Both the position numbers and the translations under genes were made by a program. 15,736 bases of DNA, taken from assembly GCA_902494375.1 (NCBI GenBank), contig CABUTL010000012.1:1-15736 (forward strand), given 5' to 3'. Source of the DNA: an uncultured Collinsella sp. (lineage in GTDB: Bacteria; Actinomycetota; Coriobacteriia; Coriobacteriales; Coriobacteriaceae). The notes beneath the pieces are model-generated. The model saw only the letters and a program-made list of their open reading frames with translations, ran no database searches and was not told the DNA's origin. How positions within the stretch are numbered: the stretch's first letter is position 1; every line of letters begins with the position of its first letter. Shown here piece after piece: positions 1 through 6,019 of the stretch.

Positions 1-58
1 ACCCCTCCGACCGATATTGACGATTGTTCAGGCCGTCAAGAATTCGAGTCGAAGGGGT
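1..58 (+). promoter_or_regulatory. IS left-end hairpin sequestering the tnpA ribosome-binding site
   Basis: Bases 1-11 (ACCCCTCCGAC) pair with 48-58 (GTCGAAGGGGT) with one mismatch. An inner stem pairs 18-22 (TGACG) with 34-38 (CGTCA). The 3' arm contains AAGGGG (52-57), the only Shine-Dalgarno-like sequence before the ATG at 66. Folding of the mRNA would therefore hide the ribosome-binding site. Known IS200 elements repress transposase translation with a 5' stem-loop, and this fits that theme. The same DNA hairpin could also be the transposase recognition structure. Confidence 0.6.
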
Positions 59-65
59 GGTCGCC

Positions 66-536
66 ATGGCCCAGAAGGCCTACAGCCTTTCCCACACGAA
101 GTGGATGTGCAAGTACCACGTCGTGTTCACGCCGAAGTATAGGCGCAAAGTCATCTACAACCAAATAAGGTCCGACCTTGGGGAGATCTTCAGGAAGCTC
201 TGCCAGTACAAGGGGATAGAGATCATCGAGGGGCACCTGATGCCCGACCACGTCCACATGCTGCTGGCGATACCGCCGAAGTACAGCGTATCGAGCGTGA
301 TGGGCTACCTGAAGGGGAAGAGCTCGCTGATGGTATTCGACAAGCACGCGAACATGAAGTACAAGTTCGGCAACAGGAAGTTCTGGGCCGAGGGCTACTA
401 CGTGTCCACCGTCGGCCTGAACGAGGCCACCATCGCGAAGTACATCCGGGAGCAGGAGAAGGCCGACATCGCGATCGACCGGCTGAGCGTCAAGGAGTAC
501 GAGGACCCCTTCGATAGGGGGCCGGGGCGTAAATAG
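66..536 (+). CDS. tnpA: IS200/IS605-family HUH (Y1) transposase TnpA
   Basis: A 156-residue protein, the usual size for IS200-type TnpA. It is a single-strand DNA transposase that nicks and rejoins DNA through a 5'-phosphotyrosine link. The metal-binding HUH motif is His62-Val-His64, in the stretch PDHVHMLL. The catalytic helix reads IAKYIREQ, with candidate nucleophile Tyr126 and Gln130. The N-terminal strand KYHVVFTPKYRR is typical of the family. I chose the ATG at 66 because AAGGGG lies 8 nt upstream and the product starts like known members. An upstream in-frame TTG at 24 would add 14 residues lying inside the left-end hairpin, which is unlikely. No tnpB follows. The gene looks intact. 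Confidence 0.93.
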   Translation: MAQKAYSLSHTKWMCKYHVVFTPKYRRKVIYNQIRSDLGEIFRKLCQYKGIEIIEGHLMPDHVHMLLAIPPKYSVSSVMGYLKGKSSLMVFDKHANMKYKFGNRKFWAEGYYVSTVGLNEATIAKYIREQEKADIAIDRLSVKEYEDPFDRGPGRK

Positions 537-645
537 CGCCGGTTTGACCGGCCCGTCACGGGTCAATCTGCAGTGCGGCCCGAACCCCGTGAGGGCCGGC
601 GCCTTTAGACGCGTGCCGGAAATCCAAGGGTTATACCCTAAGAGC

Positions 646-677
646 AAACCACCCCTTTTAGGGGTGGTTTTGATTTT
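646..677 (+). terminator. Rho-independent terminator at the right end of the IS
   Basis: AAACCACCCC (646-655) pairs perfectly with GGGGTGGTTT (661-670) around a 5-nt TTTTA loop, followed by T-rich TGATTTTA. It lies about 110 bp after the tnpA stop. It may double as the right-end recognition hairpin of the IS or belong to the host gene interrupted upstream. A smaller stem, AGGGT/ACCCT at 627-639, lies just before it. Confidence 0.7.
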
Positions 678-715
678 AGGTAGAGAAAGTCAACTGGTTC
701 TGCCGGGGCTGATCG

Positions 716-759
716 CTCAAAGAACTCAAGGATGCTCAAAAAACTCAAAGATACTCAAA
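716..759 (+). repeat. Phased CTCAA repeat upstream of the ATPase gene
   Basis: CTCAA begins at 716, 725, 735, 744 and 754, with spacings of 9, 10, 9 and 10. Read as larger units, an 18-nt sequence at 723-740 recurs at 742-759 with two mismatches. The near-helical spacing on one face and the position 55-98 bp before the ATG suggest a regulator-binding array. The reverse complement TGAGTT recurs at 795-800 beside the ribosome-binding site. Function is inferred only. Confidence 0.55.
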
Positions 760-813
760 TAAATTATAGATAGTAGGGGCATAATTAAGTTATATGAGTT
801 AAAGGGAGGCTTT

Positions 814-1929
814 ATGGCGGCACCGACGGCGTACAGGCAGGCAAATCCATTCACGCCGATGTTCGGACGTGTACCGGCGTATATGGCCGGTCGTGAGCAA
901 ATCATCGATGATATGGTGCTGGCGTTTGAAAATGACGACTCCAATCCCAATCTTTGCTCGGTTTTCTATGGTGCGCGTGGTACAGGTAAAACGGCGCTTT
1001 TGGCATATCTGTCGTACCGCGCCCAGCAAGAGGGCTGGATTACAGCGAATGTGACGGCCTCGGAGGGGATGCTCGAAGACATTTTGCAGCGCCTCAACGA
1101 ATCAGCCGCCCATCTGATCGAAAAGCCCGCTTCTAGGCGTGTGAACAGTGTCGGCATTGCCCCCGTAGGAAGCATGAGCTGGGAAAACATCGATGTTGAA
1201 TTTGAGGGCGCTAACTGGCGTACTAAGATGAACGCTTTGTTTGCTCGGCTTGAAGCGACTGACACCGGGGTGCTTATCGCCGTTGACGAAGTGGATGCAT
1301 CGTTTGCGCAAATGACGGAGCTTGTTACTACCTACCAGCACTTTGTAAGCGAGAATAAAAAGGTAGCTTTGCTTATGGCAGGGCTGCCGTTTCGCGTGCT
1401 GGCGCTGCTGACGGGAAAATCGACATCGTTTCTTCGTCGCGCGGCTCAACATTCGCTGGGATCAATTTCACCGACTGAGGTAAAAGAAGCGTTTCGACTA
1501 ACGATTGAGGACGGCGGCAAGACGATTTCTGATGAGGCGATCGACCTCGCTGCCAAGGCGATCGATGGTTTTCCATTTATGTTCCAGTTGGTGGGGTATC
1601 GGGCATGGAATGCTTCGCGCCAAGCCTCTGAGGTTTCTATTGAGGATGTCGAACGAGGCGCGAAACTTGCGCAAGAGGAGCTGGAATCGCGAGTTTTCGC
1701 TTCAACAGCGGCGGAACTTTCACGAGGGGACCTTGAATTTCTTCGTGCAATGAATCCGGTTGGGACGACGACCAGGCAAGAGCTGGCAGCGAGGCTTAAG
1801 AAGAGTTCCGGTTCGATTTCAACGTATAAAAAGCGTCTGGTAGAGGCTGGGGTAATTGAAGAGCCTCTACAAGGACGTTTTGAGTTTGCATTGCCAGGCT
1901 TTGGCCGATATGTCGCGTCGCTTTACTAG
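814..1929 (+). CDS. AAA+ ATPase with C-terminal winged helix (Orc1/Cdc6-like)
   Basis: A 371-residue soluble protein. Walker A is GARGTGKT at residues 53-60, Walker B is VLIAVDEVD at 153-161, and a sensor-like strand LLMAGLP lies at 186-192. From about residue 300 the sequence looks like a winged helix (RQELAARLKK, then YKKRLVEAGVIEE and a beta hairpin). This architecture is that of Orc1/Cdc6-like or MalT-type STAND-like P-loop ATPases often annotated only as ATP-binding protein; the cellular role and DNA target are not known to me. The start is set by AAAGGGAGG at 801-809. It is transcribed alone, with an IS upstream and a convergent gene downstream. Base composition is visibly lower in GC than the glmU or nfn genes, which may mean horizontal origin. 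Confidence 0.85.
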   Translation: MAAPTAYRQANPFTPMFGRVPAYMAGREQIIDDMVLAFENDDSNPNLCSVFYGARGTGKTALLAYLSYRAQQEGWITANVTASEGMLEDILQRLNESAAHLIEKPASRRVNSVGIAPVGSMSWENIDVEFEGANWRTKMNALFARLEATDTGVLIAVDEVDASFAQMTELVTTYQHFVSENKKVALLMAGLPFRVLALLTGKSTSFLRRAAQHSLGSISPTEVKEAFRLTIEDGGKTISDEAIDLAAKAIDGFPFMFQLVGYRAWNASRQASEVSIEDVERGAKLAQEELESRVFASTAAELSRGDLEFLRAMNPVGTTTRQELAARLKKSSGSISTYKKRLVEAGVIEEPLQGRFEFALPGFGRYVASLY

Positions 1930-1968
1930 AGGGTCGTTGCTGCGAAGGATCGCTTCGTGTCCCTTTAC

Positions 1969-2027
1969 TGTCTCGACCTGTAACAATAAGCCTGCTTTTA
2001 GGGGCCTATCTGTTACAGGCTGAGACA
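1969..2027. repeat. 59-bp palindromic repeat, copy 1
   Basis: The left arm TGTCTCGACCTGTAACA (1969-1985) and the right arm TGTTACAGGCTGAGACA (2011-2027) are inverted with two mismatches around a 25-nt loop. Two more copies lie at 5743-5799 and 5822-5880. It sits between convergent genes, just before a terminator. Copies 1 and 3 are both followed by AAACTGGC and then by an ACCACCRCAAAGG hairpin, so the pair forms a composite unit. Confidence 0.8.
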
Positions 2028-2056
2028 AACTGGCAGAGTGGCCTTCTGCTCCGCTC

Positions 2057-2095
2057 AAACCACCGCAAAGGGGGGCCTTTGTGGCGGTTTTTGTT
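2057..2095. terminator. Bidirectional terminator between the ATPase and LuxR genes, resembling the REP hairpin
   Basis: AAACCACCGCAAAGG (2057-2071) pairs with CCTTTGTGGCGGTTT (2076-2090) with one mismatch and one G-U pair, followed by TTTGTTTT on the + strand. It ends next to the stop codon of the leftward LuxR gene, so it can end both transcripts. The arms match those of the 35-nt elements at 3666-3700 and 5902-5936, but the conserved loop is replaced by G residues. Confidence 0.72.
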
Positions 2096-3499
2096 TTAGG
2101 CCGAGGGGAAGGCTTTGGTGAGACCGGCGCGCGTCTGTGTACCGGTCTTTTGGTAGATAGAGCTCAGGTGGCGCTGCACCATGCGCATCGAGATTCCAAG
2201 CTCCTCGGCGACCTGTTTGAGCGGGCGTTCGTCTTGGGTTACGGCCATGAGCACGTCGACTTCGCGCGGGGTGAGAGCGTGGTTGGCGATGAAGGCCTGG
2301 CGCTGCTCCTCGACGGTGGGCGCGGCGAGTGCTTCCTCGGCAAGCTGTTGATGTTCGCGCTCCTGCTCGGTCTGGGGTAGACGGAACAGGCCGGCGGCAA
2401 CGAATGCCACGCAAGCCGCGACGAGCAAAACGAGCGCGCCGATCATGATGAGGGCGATATTGCCCGAGGTCACAAGTGCCAGCGAGATGCCCGACGTGGT
2501 GAACGCACATACGTTGTTGGCTGCGCGGCCCATGCCAGCCCACAGTGCGGGCGTATGCATGCGCGGCGCCAGCTGCGTAAACGTGGCGGTAAAGAACGTG
2601 ACAAAAAAGCCCGAGCTCAGGTAAAAGACGACAAGGCCCAAGTTGGGGTCGGCGCCGGCTTCCACGGCCAAGATCGAGATGGTGGAAAGTGCCGTGACGC
2701 CGAGCATGACAAGCCCCATGTAGCGGCGCTCGGCAAGATCAAAAATAAGACCGGCAGCAAGGCCGCTCGCCGCCAAAAAGAGGCGCGGCCATGTTTGTAC
2801 GGCAATGGTGCCGTGGGCGTTGGAGAGCGTGACCACGTTGTCGAGGGTCGAGAACAAGCAGGCAAGAATCATGACGAGCGCGATGCTCCAGCATGCCTGT
2901 TTGGCGAGGACATGGGAGGGCTCAACAAAGGGATTGATGGCGGGGCAGGAGCTCTCAGCAGCCTTTTGGGGAACGACGATGAGGGCGGAGATGGCGATAG
3001 TCGCTGTGCCAAGGACAATGAGCTCTGCGATACCGCCGCAATTGAGCAGGTTGACGGCGAACTGCATCAGGATGCCCGCGGCGTAGGCTGCTCCCGCACC
3101 GGTGGCAAGCTTGGGGTCATCCTGGAATGCCAACGAAAAGGCGTGGTGAGTGGCGGCGCCCAGTAGGCCGAGTCCGAGGAATGCGAGGCACCCCAGAATC
3201 TCGAGCGCAAGCGGGCTCGTGGGGGACTGAATCTGAGTCAACCCCAAGATGGCGATGGGGACGGCGGCGCTGACAACTGCCTGAGGCCGGCCTTTGCGCT
3301 GTGCGAGCCCGAGCAGCGGCGCGTATCCGATAAAGCCGAGTACACTCGCGCCCAGAATAAAGCCCTGTGCGATCACAACGCGTTCGGCACCGGCGAGCAG
3401 CCCGATATTGACGTCGAAGCGAAACTCGGCGGCAAGGAAGACGAAGGTGAAGAGCGCGAGTGCCAGAAGCGCGTTGATTTTAGGCCTGCTCAGGTTCAA
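2096..3499 (-). CDS. LuxR-family regulator with N-terminal 12-TM MFS-like membrane domain
   Basis: A 467-residue protein. Residues ~8-395 are a run of hydrophobic segments separated by short charged loops, consistent with about 12 membrane helices of MFS type. Residues 409-460 are a LuxR/GerE helix-turn-helix: LTPREVDVL, then AEELGISMRMVQRHLSSIY. Membrane-bound LuxR regulators of this design are, to my knowledge, strongly expanded in Coriobacteriia; the ligand is unknown. I chose a TTG start at 3499, preceded 6 nt upstream by AAAGGA. The longer open frame to 3616 adds 39 residues without hydrophobic or regulator-like character. The gene is divergent from the surface-protein gene and a near-perfect 28-nt inverted repeat lies between them, so it may control that gene. 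It ends at a shared terminator. Confidence 0.85.
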   Translation of the reverse strand: MNLSRPKINALLALALFTFVFLAAEFRFDVNIGLLAGAERVVIAQGFILGASVLGFIGYAPLLGLAQRKGRPQAVVSAAVPIAILGLTQIQSPTSPLALEILGCLAFLGLGLLGAATHHAFSLAFQDDPKLATGAGAAYAAGILMQFAVNLLNCGGIAELIVLGTATIAISALIVVPQKAAESSCPAINPFVEPSHVLAKQACWSIALVMILACLFSTLDNVVTLSNAHGTIAVQTWPRLFLAASGLAAGLIFDLAERRYMGLVMLGVTALSTISILAVEAGADPNLGLVVFYLSSGFFVTFFTATFTQLAPRMHTPALWAGMGRAANNVCAFTTSGISLALVTSGNIALIMIGALVLLVAACVAFVAAGLFRLPQTEQEREHQQLAEEALAAPTVEEQRQAFIANHALTPREVDVLMAVTQDERPLKQVAEELGISMRMVQRHLSSIYQKTGTQTRAGLTKAFPSA

Positions 3500-3537
3500 G
3501 GACGGTCCTTTGGGTGGACGGAATAGTCGTGTCCTCG

Positions 3538-3543
3538 ATTGTA
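3538..3543 (-). promoter_or_regulatory. Possible -10 box of the LuxR-type gene
   Basis: On the minus strand TACAAT, one base from TATAAT, lies about 39 nt before the TTG start, giving a leader of about 30 nt. I see no convincing -35 hexamer at the right distance, as would be expected for an activator-dependent promoter. Confidence 0.35.
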
Positions 3544-3602
3544 GCGTCCCTGGGATGCGTGTGACGACAACGAAATCATTTTGAATTAAACCGCAGGTAG
3601 AG

Positions 3603-3630
3603 GCCTGGGTTCGCATCTACGAACCTAGGC
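3603..3630. promoter_or_regulatory. 28-nt inverted repeat in the divergent regulator/surface-protein intergenic region
   Basis: GCCTGGGTTCG (3603-3613) and CGAACCTAGGC (3620-3630) are inverted around CATCTA, with a single G-T exception. It lies near the middle of the 227-bp gap between the LuxR-type gene and the surface-protein gene. Symmetry and position suit a dimeric operator. No T-run follows, which argues against a terminator. Confidence 0.5.
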
Positions 3631-3653
3631 ATACGGAGTCATTTGGCACATCT

Positions 3654-3700
3654 TGGTGGTACAGGACCACCACAAAGGGGACAGGCACCTTTGTGGTGGT
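3654..3700 (+). repeat. REP-like 35-nt hairpin (3666-3700) with an alternative upstream pairing
   Basis: Arms of 13 nt pair perfectly (ACCACCACAAAGG at 3666-3678 with CCTTTGTGGTGGT at 3688-3700) around GGACAGGCA. An inverted copy, 33 of 35 identical, lies at 5902-5936, on the other side of the surface-protein gene. In addition TGGTGGT at 3654-3660 can pair with ACCACCA at 3666-3672, which excludes the larger hairpin. The element ends 13 nt before the AAGGAG of the surface-protein gene, so it may lie in its leader. Confidence 0.8.
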
Positions 3701-3726
3701 ATGTCCCTACGACCAAGGAGGCCGTT

Positions 3727-5706
3727 ATGAACGGAAGGCACTTCGATAAACAAACTCAGCGTGAGCGCACCTGCTCGCTGGCTCACGGTACTTGGCGTTG
3801 TGTGGGTGCCAAAATAGCTTGCGCCGGCGCGTGTGCGCTTATGGTCGGCCAGCTGCTGCTGCCGAGCGTGGCGCTGGCGACGGAATGCGCCGATCCCGCC
3901 GCTGGGACGGATGAGGTTGCCGCGGCTCCGGTGACGCCGACGGTTGCGGAGGATACGGCTGCAACGACCGCACCAGCTGCTTCGACCGCGCCTGCAACCG
4001 GTGCTGCTCCGGCGGCGCAAGCCACCGTTGAGCCTCAGCAGACAATTCCAGCCGATGCCGCCAATGAGTCTAGCGGTGCGGCGCTCGCTGGGCAAAACGC
4101 TTCTGGCGACGACAGCGCCGCCACTCCGGCAAGCGACGCCATCATGCCCTGTGGCGTGACCGATGTTGTTGGCGGCAGCGGCGTTAGGGTCAATACGACC
4201 GTGGTTCCCCACTACACGGACTGCGTGCTTCCGAGCAATGTCACACTCGAAAAGGGCCAGTCGTATACCTATGATTTTCCCGATGTTGAGGGCGGCATGC
4301 CGGATGAGCCGCTCTGCGAACTTGTCGAAACCAAGTACTACCGGGCCGATGCTGCTTCGGGCACCCTGGCTGAAGTCCAGGACGCATCTATGTCCGATGT
4401 GACGGCCCGCTTTGAGCCTGTTGGCGATCACATGAGGATGACGCTGACCTTTACGGGTGGCGCGGCAGGCGGCTCGTATCGACTCACGCGCAATGAGGCT
4501 CTCTATATTGGCACGGCACTGGAGTATACCGGAACTGACTATGAAGGCAGCTCGACTATCCTCAACGAAACCAGGTACGATTATTACCTCCGCTACGTCA
4601 TCAATAGCGAAATTACGCTCGTTGCGTCAGAAAACGAAGCCATCCATAACCTGGACGTCAACGATGTGAAAACCGACTACGCGCCCGGCGAGGCGCCGCG
4701 TGCGACCGCGACGATTCCTGCCGCCGATGCCGATAAGTATGAGATCGCCTATGAGTGCTGGGAAGAGATGGATGGCAGCGACCCTGCGGAGCTCAAGCCC
4801 GTTGCCTTCTGGTATTCCGACCCCGCCAAGTATCCGACGGGCGCGAGGAGGATCGACCACTTCGAAGAGGGCAAGTTCTACATGTATTCCGTTGAGCTGA
4901 GGCTCAAGGGCGACAATACCGTGGCCGATGACTGCGAAATGAACGTCAACGGCCATTGGGTGCACCACATCAAGACCGTCAACGGCGTCTTCGCGCCCAA
5001 TGCTGACAATATGCTGTGCGAGCAGCCGATTGACGAATGGCGTGCCATCGACGTTATCGAGATCAACGGTGCCACGACCACCTTTAAGGCGGGCGATAAG
5101 CCGGTCTTTACGGCGGGCACTCCGGCGGGTTCCGACTCTATTCTCCAGTGCGAGTTCTGGACGGGCAGCGACGGCAGCGAAGTAAACTCTCAGAAGTTCT
5201 GGGATCAGAACATCACGAACCACATCGACGCCTTTAAGCCTGGCGTGACCTATCGCTACGGTATCTACCTCAAGCCCGCGCGCGGATTCTACTTTACGCC
5301 CAACACCAAGCTGGTGATCAACGGCCAGGAGTGCGGCTACCAGATGGGCGAAGCGAGTGTAGCTGATCCCGAGAGCGGCTGTATCTTCACTCTGTGGCTC
5401 AACACCGATCTGACGTTTACGCCCGAGGCCACGCCGGCTCCGGTCGACCCCGAAAAGCCCGCGCCGCAGCCTGAGGTCAAGCCTGAGCCCAAGCCCGAGG
5501 TGAAGCCCGAGACCAAACCCGCGGCTAAACCGGTCACGACAACCACCACGGCCAAGACGGTTGAGAAAACCACGCAGGCCAAGAAGGGCGATGCTGTCCT
5601 GGCTACCACGGGGGATACCACCGCGATGACGGTCGCCGCTCTAGGCATCGCCGGTGCGACCGTCGCCGCTGCCGGCATCGCCGCGGCCAAGCGTCGCAAG
5701 CGCTAG
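3727..5706 (+). CDS. Sortase-anchored surface protein with tandem beta-type domains and LATTG motif
   Basis: A 659-residue exported protein. It has a signal peptide with a hydrophobic stretch at about residues 29-51 and likely cleavage after ALA (51/52). An Ala/Thr/Pro-rich low-complexity segment spans about 60-135. Two related domains lie at about 306-418 and 436-567, each with an acidic W- and F-containing core, then G-x-x-Y-x-Y and a terminal N-G turn. A Pro/Lys/Glu wall-spanning stretch follows at about 570-605. The LATTGD sorting signal (625-630) precedes a hydrophobic helix and the tail KRRKR. LAxTG is a known sorting variant used by class E-type sortases; the sortase is not in this window. 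The start is fixed by AAGGAG at 3714-3719. The binding partner is unknown; an adhesin or matrix-binding role is only a guess. Confidence 0.85.
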   Translation: MNGRHFDKQTQRERTCSLAHGTWRCVGAKIACAGACALMVGQLLLPSVALATECADPAAGTDEVAAAPVTPTVAEDTAATTAPAASTAPATGAAPAAQATVEPQQTIPADAANESSGAALAGQNASGDDSAATPASDAIMPCGVTDVVGGSGVRVNTTVVPHYTDCVLPSNVTLEKGQSYTYDFPDVEGGMPDEPLCELVETKYYRADAASGTLAEVQDASMSDVTARFEPVGDHMRMTLTFTGGAAGGSYRLTRNEALYIGTALEYTGTDYEGSSTILNETRYDYYLRYVINSEITLVASENEAIHNLDVNDVKTDYAPGEAPRATATIPAADADKYEIAYECWEEMDGSDPAELKPVAFWYSDPAKYPTGARRIDHFEEGKFYMYSVELRLKGDNTVADDCEMNVNGHWVHHIKTVNGVFAPNADNMLCEQPIDEWRAIDVIEINGATTTFKAGDKPVFTAGTPAGSDSILQCEFWTGSDGSEVNSQKFWDQNITNHIDAFKPGVTYRYGIYLKPARGFYFTPNTKLVINGQECGYQMGEASVADPESGCIFTLWLNTDLTFTPEATPAPVDPEKPAPQPEVKPEPKPEVKPETKPAAKPVTTTTTAKTVEKTTQAKKGDAVLATTGDTTAMTVAALGIAGATVAAAGIAAAKRRKR

Positions 5707-5742
5707 GTTTTTGCGGCGGCGCCCATCCTCGTCTTTAGCAAA

Positions 5743-5799
5743 ATCTCAATCTGTAACATCAGACTGTCCAAAACGGCTCTAGATGTTACAGATTGAGAT
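5743..5799. repeat. 57-bp palindromic repeat, copy 2
   Basis: The left arm ATCTCAATCTGTAACA and its perfect inverse enclose a 25-nt loop. With the adjoining TC/GA pairs the perfect arm is 18 bp (5743-5760 with 5782-5799). It lies 37 nt after the surface-protein stop and 22 nt before copy 3. No T-run follows either arm, so it is not a classic terminator. Confidence 0.8.
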
Positions 5800-5821
5800 G
5801 AACGAGCGGACGTTCGCACAA

Positions 5822-5880
5822 TGTCTCAATCTGTAACAACTACGGGACTCAACGTGGCCTACCTGTTACAGATCGAGACA
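5822..5880. repeat. 59-bp palindromic repeat, copy 3
   Basis: TGTCTCAATCTGTAACA (5822-5838) and TGTTACAGATCGAGACA (5864-5880) are inverted with one mismatch, again around exactly 25 nt. The loop shares GGCCTAyC near its right end with copy 1 (GGCCTATC there, GGCCTACC here). The right flank AAACTGGC is also shared with copy 1. Confidence 0.8.
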
Positions 5881-5901
5881 AACTGGCCGGTCAGGCCCCA
5901 A

Positions 5902-5936
5902 ACCACCACAAAGGTGCCTGTCCCCATCGTGGTGGT
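5902..5936. repeat. REP-like 35-nt hairpin, inverted relative to 3666-3700
   Basis: The reverse complement of this stretch matches 3666-3700 at 33 of 35 positions; the 24 nt at 5902-5925 are a perfect inverse of 3677-3700. The arms ACCACCAC and GTGGTGGT pair around a loop carrying GGTGCCTGTCCCC. The conserved loop, rather than only the stem, suggests the sequence itself is recognised. Confidence 0.8.
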
Positions 5937-5952
5937 GGGGCGGCCGACATAG

Positions 5953-5991
5953 AAAAAAGTCCCCGCCGGGCGTGTGCTCGACGGGGACTTT
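5953..5991 (-). terminator. Rho-independent terminator of the nfn operon
   Basis: On the minus strand AAAGTCCCCG and CGGGGACTTT (5982-5991 and 5956-5965) form a 10-bp stem followed by a run of six T residues. It lies 29 nt after the nfnB stop codon. Confidence 0.85.
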
Positions 5992-6019
5992 GCCGTTTGA
6001 TGGCTAGCGCTGCAGGCGA

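Larger units (their letters stand above)
1..680 (+). mobile_element. IS200/IS605-family insertion sequence, single tnpA
   Basis: A one-gene element of about 0.7 kb. It has a HUH-type transposase gene, a stem-loop left of the gene (1-58), a small hairpin (627-639) and a strong hairpin (646-670) right of it, and no long terminal inverted repeats. This is the layout of IS200-type elements, which move as single strands and recognise subterminal hairpins. No accessory tnpB is present. The left edge coincides with the window edge and the right edge is judged only from the last hairpin, so both borders are approximate. The transposase frame is intact, so the element may be active. Confidence 0.75.

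Noticed and set aside
36..647. Long minus-strand open frame (203 aa) opposite tnpA
   Set aside because: It mirrors the transposase codons in a GC-rich gene, has no recognisable family feature and no ribosome-binding site.
544..762. 72-aa plus-strand open frame after tnpA
   Set aside because: Runs through the IS right-end hairpins and terminator, with no ribosome-binding site or recognisable domain.
1969..5880. CRISPR-like array of the TGTTACAG repeats
   Set aside because: Only three inverted-arm units, far apart and without regular spacers or cas genes; they are dispersed palindromes.
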